Part shown: positions 16,325 through 24,606 of the stretch, piece by piece | Position numbering within the stretch: the first letter of the stretch is position 1 | Layout: the number at the start of each line of letters is the position of its first letter | Assembly (NCBI GenBank): GCA_964579295.1 | Contig: CAZOGK010000010.1 | Location: 1 to 64,000 of the forward strand | Length of the DNA stretch: 64,000 nucleotides | Source: JAAYYY01 sp964579295 | Lineage (GTDB): Bacteria > Chloroflexota > Anaerolineae > Promineifilales > Promineifilaceae | Direction of reading: 5' to 3' | Made by a program: the position numbers and the translations under genes | Notes under the pieces: model-generated | Database searches by the model: none | What the model saw: the letters and a program-made list of their open reading frames with translations, nothing else | Told to the model about the DNA's origin: nothing

Positions 16325-18058
16325 TTAGCTCTGTTTCGCCAGCTCAGCCTGCTGCAAGATCGATTCCGCCCCGCGGCGCGCCGTATCATCCTGGGTGCCG
16401 AGCATGGCCGCCAGCTCGACGACACGGCCGTGCTCGTCCAGCCGGGTGACGGCGGTGATCGTCCGCCCGTTGTCCAGCCCCTTGCTCACGTGATAGTGCG
16501 CATCGCCAAAGCCCGCCAGCTGCGGCAGGTGCGTCACCACCACGACCTGATGCTCGCTTTCGGCGGCCAGACCCCAAAGCTTGCGCCCGACGACCGCGCC
16601 GACGCGCCCGCCAATGCCCTGGTCGATCTCGTCAAAGATGAGCGTCGGTGTATGGTCAACGCGGGCCAGCGCCGTTTTCAGCGCCAGCATGAGGCGCGCC
16701 GTCTCGCCGCCGCTGGCGACGCGGGCCATCGGCTTCAGCGGCTCGCCGGGATTTGTGGAGATGAGGAACTCCACCTGGTCGATTCCGGTGGCGTCAAAGG
16801 CCAGCCGCTCTTCGCCCACGTAGGCGCCGTTCTCGTTGGGGCTATGCGCAAAATCGACAGCAAAGCGCGCGCCTTCCATACGTAGGTCGCCCAGCTCGCG
16901 CTCGACGGCACGCGCCAACGTTTCCGCGACCTCCCGGCGCTGCTGCGAGAGCGTTTGCGCACGCCGGCCGATCTCGCGCAGCCCGGCCTCAATCGCCGCC
17001 GCCAGCTCTTCCGAGCGCTGCTCGCTGTGACCTATCTGCGCCAGCTCGGCCGCCGCCTGCTCGCGCCAGGCCAGGATAGCAGGAATATCGTCGCCATACT
17101 TGCGCTTGAGGCCATTCAGCAGCTCCAGCCGCTCCTCGACATAGTCGAGCCGGCCGGGGTTCACTTCCAGCGCCTCCTGGTAGTCGGCCAGCTCGGCGCT
17201 CAGGTCGCCGAACTCGGAGATGAGGCCCTGCAGCTTCTCCAGCCACGGCGCGCGCGTCTCGTCCAGCCGCGCCAGCTGCATCAGCGAGCGCTCGGCGTTG
17301 CTCAGCAGGTCGGTCACCGCCGGAATCTCGTCGTCGGGGCTGACCATGAGGGACAGCGCTTCACTGGCGAACTGCACAAGCTGTTCGACATTCGCCAGCC
17401 GCACCCGTTCAGCGCGCAGATCCTCTTCTTCCCCGGGCTCCAGATTGGCGGCGTCGATTTCGCCTACCTGGAACTGAAGCATGTCAATGCGCTTGGCAAT
17501 CTCGCGGGCGTCGCGCCGCAGCAGGGCCAGCTCGTTTTCTAGCTTGCGCAGCGCGGCCACCTTACCCGCCAGCTCGCGGCGCTGCTCCTCCAGGCTGCCA
17601 TAGGCGTCGAGGAGCGGCAGGTGCGCCCGCGGCCGCAGCAGCGACAGATGCTCCCCCTGCCCATGAATGTCCACCAGGCTTTCGGCCACGTCACGCAGAA
17701 AAGCAAGCGTTACCGCCCGACCGTTCACCCGGCAGATGTTGCGCCCGTTCGTGCGCAGCTCGCGCGCCAGCAGCAGCAGCGACGGCTCCTCGCTCTCGAC
17801 CTCCTCGGCCGCCAGCAGCGCGGCAATGGCCGGCTGTAAGTGCGACGGCAGCTCGAAGGCTCCCTCGACGTAGGCGGCTTCGGCGCCACTGCGGACCATC
17901 GTCGTGTCGGCGCGGCCGCCCAGGATCAGGGAAACGGCGTCGAGGATGATCGACTTACCGGCGCCCGTCTCGCCGGTCAGCACGGTGAAACCGGGCGCCA
18001 GGGCTAGGCGCAGCTCGTCAATGATAGCAAAATCACGAATGTAAAGTTCGGAAAGCAT
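16325..18058 (-). CDS. recN: DNA repair protein RecN
   Basis: An SMC-like ATPase that acts at double-strand breaks. The 577-aa chain starts with MLSELYIRDFAIIDEL and Walker A GETGAGKS (29-36). It has a central coiled-coil pair (about 150-370) and ends with the ABC signature VASGGETARLMLALK and Walker B TLIFDEIDQGIGG. Length and order match the family. It is the last gene of the hisS-nadK-TPR/B-box-recN run; nadK-recN linkage is common in bacteria. Confidence 0.97.
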   Translation of the reverse strand: MLSELYIRDFAIIDELRLALAPGFTVLTGETGAGKSIILDAVSLILGGRADTTMVRSGAEAAYVEGAFELPSHLQPAIAALLAAEEVESEEPSLLLLARELRTNGRNICRVNGRAVTLAFLRDVAESLVDIHGQGEHLSLLRPRAHLPLLDAYGSLEEQRRELAGKVAALRKLENELALLRRDAREIAKRIDMLQFQVGEIDAANLEPGEEEDLRAERVRLANVEQLVQFASEALSLMVSPDDEIPAVTDLLSNAERSLMQLARLDETRAPWLEKLQGLISEFGDLSAELADYQEALEVNPGRLDYVEERLELLNGLKRKYGDDIPAILAWREQAAAELAQIGHSEQRSEELAAAIEAGLREIGRRAQTLSQQRREVAETLARAVERELGDLRMEGARFAVDFAHSPNENGAYVGEERLAFDATGIDQVEFLISTNPGEPLKPMARVASGGETARLMLALKTALARVDHTPTLIFDEIDQGIGGRVGAVVGRKLWGLAAESEHQVVVVTHLPQLAGFGDAHYHVSKGLDNGRTITAVTRLDEHGRVVELAAMLGTQDDTARRGAESILQQAELAKQS

Positions 18059-18094
18059 GGCTCGTTCTTCAATACCTCAGCAGCCGGCCTACTC

Positions 18095-18910
18095 CTAGCG
18101 CACCTGGTAGTAGGCGGACCCGGTTGCCAGGAAGAGATAGAGGCCCGGCCAGAGCAGCCCCAGGAGCGAAGCGCCGCTCAGCAGGGCTGGCAAGAATGGC
18201 AGCAGGCCGCCCACGACGACCATAGCCGCTACCAGGTGCGGCAGCCAGCGGCCGCGCCGCCGGCGCGCCGCGCGGAAGGCGAGGCGGCCAATGAGTGTGC
18301 CCACAAAGGGCGCGACGAAGATGATGAAAAAGCCAAAGCGGGGCACGATCAGCCCGCCGATATAGGCCAGCACCAGCGCGACGACCCCGACCAGCAGATA
18401 GTCCAGCGGCCCGGCCGAAAAGAAAACGTCCTGCGCTTCACGGATGCAGTCCGGGCAACGATAGCCGACCGGCGTCCGTTTCGCGCACTTGATGCAGATG
18501 GGCCGCTGGCAGCTATAGCAGCGCAGCCCCGTGGAGCGGTCCGGATGGCGGTAACAGGTGAGCGTCTCCGGCTCCCCGTCTTCCGGCACCGGGAGCGGCG
18601 GCGCCGGCTGCTCCACCTCGACGACCTGCACGGTTGGCTCCAGGATAGGCGCTGCCGCGCCGTCGCCATCGTGCAGGGCCGCCAGCGCGGCCTCGTTGGC
18701 CGGGTCCACGGCCAGCACGCGCTCGTAGAGAGCCTGCTGCTCGGCTGCGTCGCGCGCCAGCGAGGCCAGACCCAGCAGCGCCGGCACGCTGTCCGGGGCC
18801 TCGTCCAGCACCTCTTCGAATAGTTGCTGCGCCGCCGCTCGCTTACCCGAAGCGGCCGAGCGCTCGGCCTGGCGCAGCAGCGCGCGCAGCCGGGGGTCGC
18901 TTAATGCCAT
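18095..18910 (-). CDS. TPR/B-box zinc membrane protein, function unknown
   Basis: A 271-aa protein of clear architecture but no known role. Residues 5-80 form about two TPR-like helical repeats, and 90-115 a Pro-rich linker. Residues 119-155 form a B-box-like zinc module with ligands Cys119, His122, Cys131, Cys134, Cys139, Cys142, Cys152 and Cys155. After that come about four membrane helices (168-265) around a basic loop (RAARRRRGR). Zinc plus membrane modules of this type also occur before rhomboid domains in other bacteria, but no rhomboid catalytic motif is seen here. It sits 2 nt downstream of nadK and 36 nt before recN. Confidence 0.75.
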   Translation of the reverse strand: MALSDPRLRALLRQAERSAASGKRAAAQQLFEEVLDEAPDSVPALLGLASLARDAAEQQALYERVLAVDPANEAALAALHDGDGAAAPILEPTVQVVEVEQPAPPLPVPEDGEPETLTCYRHPDRSTGLRCYSCQRPICIKCAKRTPVGYRCPDCIREAQDVFFSAGPLDYLLVGVVALVLAYIGGLIVPRFGFFIIFVAPFVGTLIGRLAFRAARRRRGRWLPHLVAAMVVVGGLLPFLPALLSGASLLGLLWPGLYLFLATGSAYYQVR

Positions 18911-18912
18911 CG

Positions 18913-19764
18913 TTATCTCAGTCCTTTCGGATGCCAGAAGCCCAGCCGTTCCATCAGCCGGTGGTAGAAGTAGCTTTTGCTGCCTACGCGGACAAACGTC
19001 GCCTGCTGCTCGGCCGCCGCTACTTCCACCCGGTCGCCGCTTTCCAGCGGCAGGCTCTGCTGGCCGTCGGCCGCCAGCGACGCTTCGTGTTCCATCTCTA
19101 CCTGAATTGTGACCAGCGCCGTCTCGTGCAGGATGACCGCGCGGTCCAGGCTGAGGTGCGGCGCGACCGGCACTACAAGGAAGTTAAGGAGCTGCGGCGG
19201 CAGTAGTGGCCCGCCCGCGGCCATGGCGTACGCCGTCGAGCCCGTAGGGGTCGCCACAACCAGCCCATCGGCGGTGTAACTGGTCACCAGGTCATTATCC
19301 ACGTACAGGTGCAGGCGCAGCACGCGCGCCTGGGCGCCCCGGCTGACGACGACGTCGTTCAACGCCACATACTCGGCCAGCAGCGTCTGGCCGCGGCAGG
19401 CCCGGCTGTGCAGCATGAGACGCCGTTCCAGCCAGTAGTCGCCGGCGAGGACTGCGGCCAGCCGTCGCCGCCAGTCGCCCGGCTCGGCCTCGCTCAGAAA
19501 GCCGACACGGCCCAGATTGATGCCAAAGATAGGCACGGAAAACGGTGCCACTGCCCGCGCCGTGCGCAGCGTCGAACCGTCGCCGCCGAGGACGATAGCC
19601 AGGTCGCTGCCCGCGATCTGCTCCTGCACCGCCTGCTCGCCCAACGTCTCGCCGGTGGCTGCCACGACATTGACACCGCGCTCGGCCAGCCAATTCTCCA
19701 CCGACCGGGCCAGCGGCACCGCGTCGGCTTTCAGCGAGTTGTAGAGAATAATGGCCCGCTCCAT
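18913..19764 (-). CDS. nadK: NAD kinase
   Basis: Phosphorylates NAD to NADP. The 283-aa protein carries the catalytic GGDG motif (LGGDGSTLRTARAV), the NAD-binding FGINLGRVGFLSE and the C-terminal VATPTGSTAYAMAAGGP. The start is set at ATG 19764, one nucleotide after the hisS stop. The frame is open further upstream, but the extra residues lie inside hisS and are not family-like. Translational coupling with hisS is likely. Confidence 0.95.
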   Translation of the reverse strand: MERAIILYNSLKADAVPLARSVENWLAERGVNVVAATGETLGEQAVQEQIAGSDLAIVLGGDGSTLRTARAVAPFSVPIFGINLGRVGFLSEAEPGDWRRRLAAVLAGDYWLERRLMLHSRACRGQTLLAEYVALNDVVVSRGAQARVLRLHLYVDNDLVTSYTADGLVVATPTGSTAYAMAAGGPLLPPQLLNFLVVPVAPHLSLDRAVILHETALVTIQVEMEHEASLAADGQQSLPLESGDRVEVAAAEQQATFVRVGSKSYFYHRLMERLGFWHPKGLR

Positions 19765-19765
19765 C

Positions 19766-21049
19766 TCAGCGGCCGTCCCCACTGGCGCGGCGCAGCCAAT
19801 CCACAATCTCGGCGCGGGCCACGATCGTCTGCTCGCCGCCCGCCATCGGCCGCACCGCCACCTCGTCGCGGTTCACCTCGTCTTCGCCGACGATGAGCGT
19901 GTAGCTGACCTCTCGCTTATCCGCCTCCCGCATCTGGCTCTTCATGCTGCGCCGCTCGCGGGCGAAGGCAAAGAACGTGCTGATACCGCCGGCGCGCAGC
20001 TCCTCGGCCAGCGACAGCGCTGCCAGCTTGGTGCTGCCGCCAAAATGGACGACCATGACCGTGGGCGGCGACGGCGGCGCCACGGCTATACCCTGCGCCT
20101 GCATTGCCAGGATCACCCGCTCGACGCCGCTGCCAAAGCCAACGCCGGGCGTCGGCGGCCCGCCGATGGCCTCCGACAAACCATCATAGCGCCCGCCGGC
20201 AAACACCGCTGACTGCGCGCCGATGCCTTCGGCCCAGACCTCGAAAACAGTCTGCATGTAATAGTCGATACCGCGCACCAGCCGGTAGTTCTGCTGGTGC
20301 GGGAGGTGGAGCAGCGCCAGCAAGCGCAACAGCTCGCCGAAATGTGCGGCGCAGTCGGGGCAGAGGTAATCAACGCTGTGCGGCGCATCCGCCAGAACCG
20401 CGTCCATACCGGCTTCTTTGCTGTCCAGAACGCGCAGCGGGTTGCGCCGCAGCCGCTCCTGATCCACCGGCGCCAGTTTGTCACGATGCGTCTCCAGAAA
20501 GGCCCGCAGCGCTTCCACGTAGGCCGGCTTGCACTGGCGGCAGCCGGTGCTGTTTACCTGCACGCTCAACCCGCGCAGGCCCAGGCGCCGCAGGTAGCTG
20601 AACGCCACGGCAATCGCCTCTGCATCGGCAGCCGGGTCGGTTTCGCCCAGTATCTCGCAATTGAACTGGCTGAACTGGCGGAGGCGGCCCGCCTGTGGGC
20701 GCTCGCGCCGGAAAGTCGGGCCGAGGCTGTATAGCTTGACCGGCTGTGTCTCGTTGTACAGGCCATTCTCGATATAGGCGCGGACCACGCCGGCCGTATA
20801 TTCCGGGCGCAGGGTGATGCTGTCGCCATCCTCTTCTTCGATGGTGTACATCTCCTTCTGCACGAAAAAGTCGGAGCCGGTGCCCACCCCCCGCTCAAAA
20901 AGGGCGGTGTTCTCGATAATCGGCACGTCGATCCGCTCAAAGGCATAGAGCCGGGCGGTCTCTTTGGCTGCAGCCATGACGGCATCCCGGTATGGCTGCT
21001 CCGCCGGCAGCACATCCTGCATGCCTGCGAGGCGCTGAATCTCGCTCAC
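19766..21049 (-). CDS. hisS: Histidyl-tRNA synthetase
   Basis: A class II synthetase charging tRNA-His. Motif 2 is seen in FRRERPQAGRLRQFSQFN (about 112-130), and the HisRS-specific signature RGIDYYMQTVFEV lies near 260. Motif 3 follows in GFGSGVERVIL. The C-terminal anticodon-binding domain begins near PPTVMVVHFG. The 427-aa length is typical. The start is GTG at 21049 behind GGAGG with a short 3-nt spacing. It heads the four-gene - strand operon. Confidence 0.97.
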   Translation of the reverse strand: MSEIQRLAGMQDVLPAEQPYRDAVMAAAKETARLYAFERIDVPIIENTALFERGVGTGSDFFVQKEMYTIEEEDGDSITLRPEYTAGVVRAYIENGLYNETQPVKLYSLGPTFRRERPQAGRLRQFSQFNCEILGETDPAADAEAIAVAFSYLRRLGLRGLSVQVNSTGCRQCKPAYVEALRAFLETHRDKLAPVDQERLRRNPLRVLDSKEAGMDAVLADAPHSVDYLCPDCAAHFGELLRLLALLHLPHQQNYRLVRGIDYYMQTVFEVWAEGIGAQSAVFAGGRYDGLSEAIGGPPTPGVGFGSGVERVILAMQAQGIAVAPPSPPTVMVVHFGGSTKLAALSLAEELRAGGISTFFAFARERRSMKSQMREADKREVSYTLIVGEDEVNRDEVAVRPMAGGEQTIVARAEIVDWLRRASGDGR

Positions 21050-21131
21050 ACATTCCTCCGTTCAAGGCAGCCGTCGCCGCCGGGCGCACGAAAGCAGCGC
21101 CCGCCAGCCGCTGCACGGGATCTGACGGCCT

Positions 21132-21160
21132 ATTATAGCGCTTCCCCGCCTGATTGACAG
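21132..21160 (-). promoter_or_regulatory. Promoter of the hisS operon
   Basis: CTGTCA (21160-21155), a 17-nt spacer and TATAAT (21137-21132) on the - strand give a leader of about 75 nt before hisS. The rest of the gene-free stretch 21050-21279 shows no tRNA or T-box-like structure that I can recognise. Confidence 0.6.
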
Positions 21161-21279
21161 AACTACCAAATCCGCCCTCATCTCGCCGCCAAGCGCGCCG
21201 GACGTTCCCTGCTCAACCGGCACAGCCGGCAAGACAGCAGGCCGGCAAGCGGACTCCACCTCCCGTCCGGCTGGCGCAG

Positions 21280-21822
21280 CTAAGCCAGGCTCTGGTAGCA
21301 GTGGTCGCGGTGGCCGCAGGCGGCGCAGCGCCGCCAGTCGCCGTGATCGCGGTCTACCTCGTCGCCGCCGCAGTCGGCATGCATCTCGCCCAGGAGGTCG
21401 AGAACACTTTCTTCCAGCTCTTCGCTAAAGGGGATGGCAAAGGCCTGGTCTGCATAGTGCAGCACGCCCTGGCGCGGCCGCCGGCCGTAAATCTCCTCCA
21501 CCAGCAGGCAGTACGCGGCCAGCTGCAGGACGTGGCCTTCATAGGGAACGGCCGGCGCCGCCCCCGATTTGATCTCGACCGGCACAATCTCACCGTCCGG
21601 CTGCTCAATCAGATAATCAGGCCGTCCGGTCAGCCCGAGACGCGTCGAGTAGAGCGGCGCCTCCTGCTGATACCAGGTGCCAGTATCCGTATACAGGATC
21701 TCGCCGCGCGGCAGGCCGCTGGCCTTGCGCCACTGACCGGCCCGGATGAGCAGGGCCAGCGCAATGAGCGCCAGGGCAATCCCCAGCGCCGCCCAGCCGG
21801 TCTCCATGCCGCCGGGAAACAT
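21280..21822 (-). CDS. Cas4/PD-(D/E)XK-like nuclease, C-terminal part
   Basis: This 180-aa product holds the catalytic half of a Cas4/Dna2-type nuclease. Residues 9-27 are a membrane helix. Next come GRPD (Asp69), EIK (Glu83, Lys85) and HVLQLAAY (Gln100, Tyr104), the metal and catalytic residues of the fold. It ends with Cys166, Cys169 and Cys175, three of the four cysteines that hold the iron-sulphur cluster in Cas4. The fourth cysteine and the conserved N-terminal histidine are on the preceding gene in another frame. ATG at 21822 lies 5 nt after that gene's stop. No CRISPR array or other cas gene is nearby, so a CRISPR role is unlikely. Confidence 0.75.
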   Translation of the reverse strand: MFPGGMETGWAALGIALALIALALLIRAGQWRKASGLPRGEILYTDTGTWYQQEAPLYSTRLGLTGRPDYLIEQPDGEIVPVEIKSGAAPAVPYEGHVLQLAAYCLLVEEIYGRRPRQGVLHYADQAFAIPFSEELEESVLDLLGEMHADCGGDEVDRDHGDWRRCAACGHRDHCYQSLA

Positions 21823-21827
21823 GGGCC

Positions 21828-22070
21828 CTACCCACCCCCCATCAACACATAGGCCGTAATCGCCACGACCACGAAGAAGAGCGCCAGCGCCAGGCGCCGG
21901 CCCCAGACGGCGCGGCGCACCAGGCGGCCGTGCCCCTGGTGATAGGCGGCGCCGCGGGCAAAGGCGGCCGTGTTCTGCGAGGTATAACCGGCGATCCGGC
22001 TCAGCCACCAGGAGCGGCGACAGTAGACATAATCCGGGATATCGCTCGCGCGTACGTATTTTTCGCTCAT
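21828..22070 (-). CDS. Cas4-like nuclease, N-terminal part (frame-split)
   Basis: An 80-aa product matching the start of Cas4-like nucleases: SDIPDYVYCRRSWWL supplies the N-terminal cluster cysteine (Cys17) and GAAYHQGHGR the conserved histidine (His44). Residues 60-77 form a membrane helix. The frame then stops right after a run of six G (21840-21835 on the - strand). One inserted G would join it in frame to the downstream gene, giving a protein of about 265 aa with a two-helix membrane hairpin between the two nuclease halves. It may be one gene broken by a sequencing error, a phase-variable switch, a frameshifted gene, or a true pair. Confidence 0.7.
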   Translation of the reverse strand: MSEKYVRASDIPDYVYCRRSWWLSRIAGYTSQNTAAFARGAAYHQGHGRLVRRAVWGRRLALALFFVVVAITAYVLMGGG

Positions 22071-22078
22071 ATGTTCTA

Positions 22079-22108
22079 ATTCTACAGTCTTTTGCTGCCC
22101 GCGCGCAA
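22079..22108 (-). promoter_or_regulatory. Candidate promoter of the Cas4-like gene, near-leaderless
   Basis: TTGCGC (22108-22103), an 18-nt spacer and TAGAAT (22084-22079) lie on the - strand. The ATG at 22070 is only 8 nt past the -10 box and has no Shine-Dalgarno sequence, so the transcript would begin at or just before the start codon. Confidence 0.5.
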
Positions 22109-22231
22109 GAGGGGAACCCGTCTTTTTCACAAATTCGCCAGCAGTAGCCGACCCTTCGTGCCTTTACCCCGGCGGTTGGCCCCGTCCAGCCCCACCCAAT
22201 TGGTTTGCAGCGGCGCCCCACGCTGCCGGAT

Positions 22232-23182
22232 CTAGGGCCGCAGCAGCACCTTGCGCACGTCGGGCCGGGCGGCGTGCGCCAGCGCCGCTGCGGCCTCAGC
22301 CAGCGGATAGGTAGCAGCGATCAGCGGCTCGACCTGAACCTGCCCGGCCGCGAGCAGCCGCAGCGCCGGAGCGAATGGGCCGCAGCGGCTGCCGATAAGC
22401 TGGATCTCGTTGACCACCAGCGGCCTCAGATCGACCTCGGCCTTGCCCGCATATGTGCTCTTCACTACCACGGCGCCCAGGGGGCGCACCAGCCGCAGCG
22501 CTTCCTGCAGTCCGGCGGCGCTGCCCGTCGTCTCCACCACCATGTCGAAGCTCGCTGTCTCTGTCGCGCTGGCCAGCGCAGTCGACAGACCGAGTGCGGC
22601 CGGCAGGGCCAGCGAGCGTTGTCGCCGGCCCAGGACGATGCTATCTGTTCCGGCCACGGCGAGAACCTGGGCGACAAGCAGCCCTAGACGGCCCGGTCCC
22701 AGTACCGCTACCCGCTGCCCCGGCCTGACCTGTACCTGCTCGCGGATACGCAGCGCCGCCGCCAGCGGTTCGGTGAAGACGGCGGCTTCGTCGGCAACGT
22801 TATCCGGCACAGCGTGCAGATTGCGCTGCGGCAGGCAGGCAAAGTCGGCAAAGACGCCGTCACGGCTGATGCCCAGGGCCGAGCGCTGCGGGCAATGCTC
22901 CTCCCCGTCGCGCCGGCAGACGTCACAGACGCCGCAGCCCAGATTGATGTTAGCCACCACGCGCCGGCCGATCCAGGAGCTATCCGGCGCGCTGACCACC
23001 TCGCCCACGAACTCGTGGCCGAGGACGCCGCCAAAGCCGGCGTATCCCTTGAGGATTTCCAGGTCAGTGGCGCAGATGCCCGCCAGACGCACGCGCAGGA
23101 GCGCGTCTTCGGGCCCGGGCACGGGCCTCGGCGCATCGTCCACGGTGCGTACCTCCCCGCCCTCGACAATGACTGCCTGCAC
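22232..23182 (-). CDS. Zinc-dependent alcohol dehydrogenase (MDR family)
   Basis: A 316-aa medium-chain NAD(P)-dependent dehydrogenase. Catalytic zinc ligands are Cys37 (GICATD) and His56-Glu57 (LGHE). Four cysteines at 83, 86, 89 and 97 hold a structural zinc. The Rossmann motif is VAVLGPGRLGLLVAQVL. The start is GTG at 23182 behind a near-perfect AAGGAGG at 6 nt; the frame stays open upstream but without similarity. Pattern and length resemble sorbitol/threonine dehydrogenase-like enzymes; the substrate is not clear. It is divergent from the C39-like gene, with an 88-nt gap. Confidence 0.9.
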   Translation of the reverse strand: MQAVIVEGGEVRTVDDAPRPVPGPEDALLRVRLAGICATDLEILKGYAGFGGVLGHEFVGEVVSAPDSSWIGRRVVANINLGCGVCDVCRRDGEEHCPQRSALGISRDGVFADFACLPQRNLHAVPDNVADEAAVFTEPLAAALRIREQVQVRPGQRVAVLGPGRLGLLVAQVLAVAGTDSIVLGRRQRSLALPAALGLSTALASATETASFDMVVETTGSAAGLQEALRLVRPLGAVVVKSTYAGKAEVDLRPLVVNEIQLIGSRCGPFAPALRLLAAGQVQVEPLIAATYPLAEAAAALAHAARPDVRKVLLRP

Positions 23183-23254
23183 GGCTGACCTCCTTGCTCC
23201 CGGCGCGCCCGACTTTAGCACGGCTTCAGTAATGGTCAACCACGGCGGGCGCTG

Positions 23255-23263
23255 TGCTATAAT
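23255..23263 (+). promoter_or_regulatory. Extended -10 promoter, leaderless start
   Basis: TGCTATAAT is an extended -10 element. The ATG at 23271 is 7 nt past it, close to the expected transcription start, and no Shine-Dalgarno sequence exists. An upstream ATG at 23262 falls inside the -10 box itself and so could not be in this transcript. Confidence 0.55.
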
Positions 23264-23270
23264 GGCGCCG

Positions 23271-24599
23271 ATGCGCCGGATTTTGCTCTTACTCCTGGTC
23301 GTCGGCTTCCTCGCCGTGTTGTTGGCGATTGGCGTCACCTATGCGCAGGGCGGCAGCGATGCGCTGGAGCGGCGGATTGCCGCCGTGCCCGCCTACGCGC
23401 GTAGCTATCTGCGCAGCCTGCGCCCGACGCCCGTGATGCCCACGCCGCCGCCGCTTTCCGCCGAGCGGCGGGCGGCCCTGCTGCAGACGCAGCAGCTACC
23501 GACGGTCGTCCCCACGGCCGCCCCGCCTGTCGCGCGCCCGGCCACGCCAACGCCTCTGCCGCTGCCGACGTTGCTGACCTTGACGCCCCGGCCCAGCCCC
23601 AGCCCGACCGTCAGCGCCACGCCAGCGCCGACGGCGACGCCTACGGAAACGCCCTACCCATTCACGCCGGTAGCGCCTTCGGCCACCGTTCAAGGCGTCT
23701 ACTACCATGCACAGATGTGGAACAATTGCGGCCCGGCGACGCTGGCGATGAACCTCAGCTATTTTGAGATCTATCAGCACCAGCGCGAAGGGGCTGACTT
23801 CCTGAAGCCCAATGGCGACGACAAGAACGTCAGCCCGCAGCAGCTACTGGCCTACGCCGCCCAACAGGGCATTGCCGGCATCGTGCGCACGGGCGGCGAC
23901 CTCGATTTGCTGCGCCGTTTCATCGCCAATGGCATTCCCGTCATCGTCGAGACCTGGATCGAGCCGGACGACCACGGCGGCATGGGCCACTACCGGCTGC
24001 TCACCGGCTATGACGGCGGCACCTTCACCGCACAGGACTCTTATTATGGTCCCGACCGCCTCCTTTACGGGCAGGAGCTGGACCTGGGCTGGCGCGTGTT
24101 CAACCGCAAGTTCATCATCCTCTTCGAGCCGGATGAGGAGGAGCGTATTCTGTCACTTCTCGGCCCGCTGGCGGACGACGCAACGATGCACGCGCTCACC
24201 CTGGAGCGGGCACAGGCGGAAGCTGCCGAAGCGCCCGATGACGCCTTTGCCTGGTTTAATCTGGGCGCGGCCTATACCCGCCTCGGCCAGCATCAGTTCG
24301 CCGCCGCGGCGTTCGACGAGGCACGCGGCATTGGCCTGCCGCTGCGCATGCTCTGGTACCAGTTTGAGCCGTTTGAAGCCTATCTGGCCGTGGGCCGCTA
24401 TGACGACGTGGTGGAGCTGGGCTACGTCACTGCCTATACCGCCAGCGGCCATGAAGAAGCCTATTTCTATGAGGGGCTGGGCTACCTGGGGAAAGAGAAC
24501 CTGGAAATGGCCGTGAGCCGCCTGCGCCAATCGCTCGACTACAACCGCAACTTTGAACCGGCGGCCGTTGCGCTTGAAGAGCTGGGCCTATCTCCCTGA
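23271..24599 (+). CDS. Secreted C39-like peptidase domain protein with TPR
   Basis: A 442-aa exported protein. Residues 4-24 are a signal anchor. A long Pro/Thr spacer (50-135) leads to a papain-like C39 family domain with Cys153 (WNNCGPATLAM), His240 (GMGHYRLLTGYD) and Asp256 (AQDSYYG). The remainder (about 290-440) is helical with TPR-like repeats (AWFNLGAAYTRLGQHQFAAAAF). C39 domains of this kind cut double-glycine leaders or act as general thiol peptidases, but no bacteriocin gene or ABC exporter is fused or adjacent, so the substrate is unknown. Confidence 0.8.
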   Translation: MRRILLLLLVVGFLAVLLAIGVTYAQGGSDALERRIAAVPAYARSYLRSLRPTPVMPTPPPLSAERRAALLQTQQLPTVVPTAAPPVARPATPTPLPLPTLLTLTPRPSPSPTVSATPAPTATPTETPYPFTPVAPSATVQGVYYHAQMWNNCGPATLAMNLSYFEIYQHQREGADFLKPNGDDKNVSPQQLLAYAAQQGIAGIVRTGGDLDLLRRFIANGIPVIVETWIEPDDHGGMGHYRLLTGYDGGTFTAQDSYYGPDRLLYGQELDLGWRVFNRKFIILFEPDEEERILSLLGPLADDATMHALTLERAQAEAAEAPDDAFAWFNLGAAYTRLGQHQFAAAAFDEARGIGLPLRMLWYQFEPFEAYLAVGRYDDVVELGYVTAYTASGHEEAYFYEGLGYLGKENLEMAVSRLRQSLDYNRNFEPAAVALEELGLSP

Positions 24600-24606
24600 A
24601 CCGACC

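Noticed and set aside
21154..21159. TTGACA on the + strand before the Cas4-like genes
   Set aside because: No -10 box or + strand gene follows. The same bases are better read as the -35 region of hisS on the other strand.
21280..22070. Possible CRISPR-Cas locus suggested by the Cas4-like protein
   Set aside because: No repeat-spacer array and no other cas gene was seen anywhere in the window.
22410..23270. Upstream extension of the C39-like gene in an open frame
   Set aside because: It is antisense to the alcohol dehydrogenase. The signal anchor and the -10 box place the true start at 23271.
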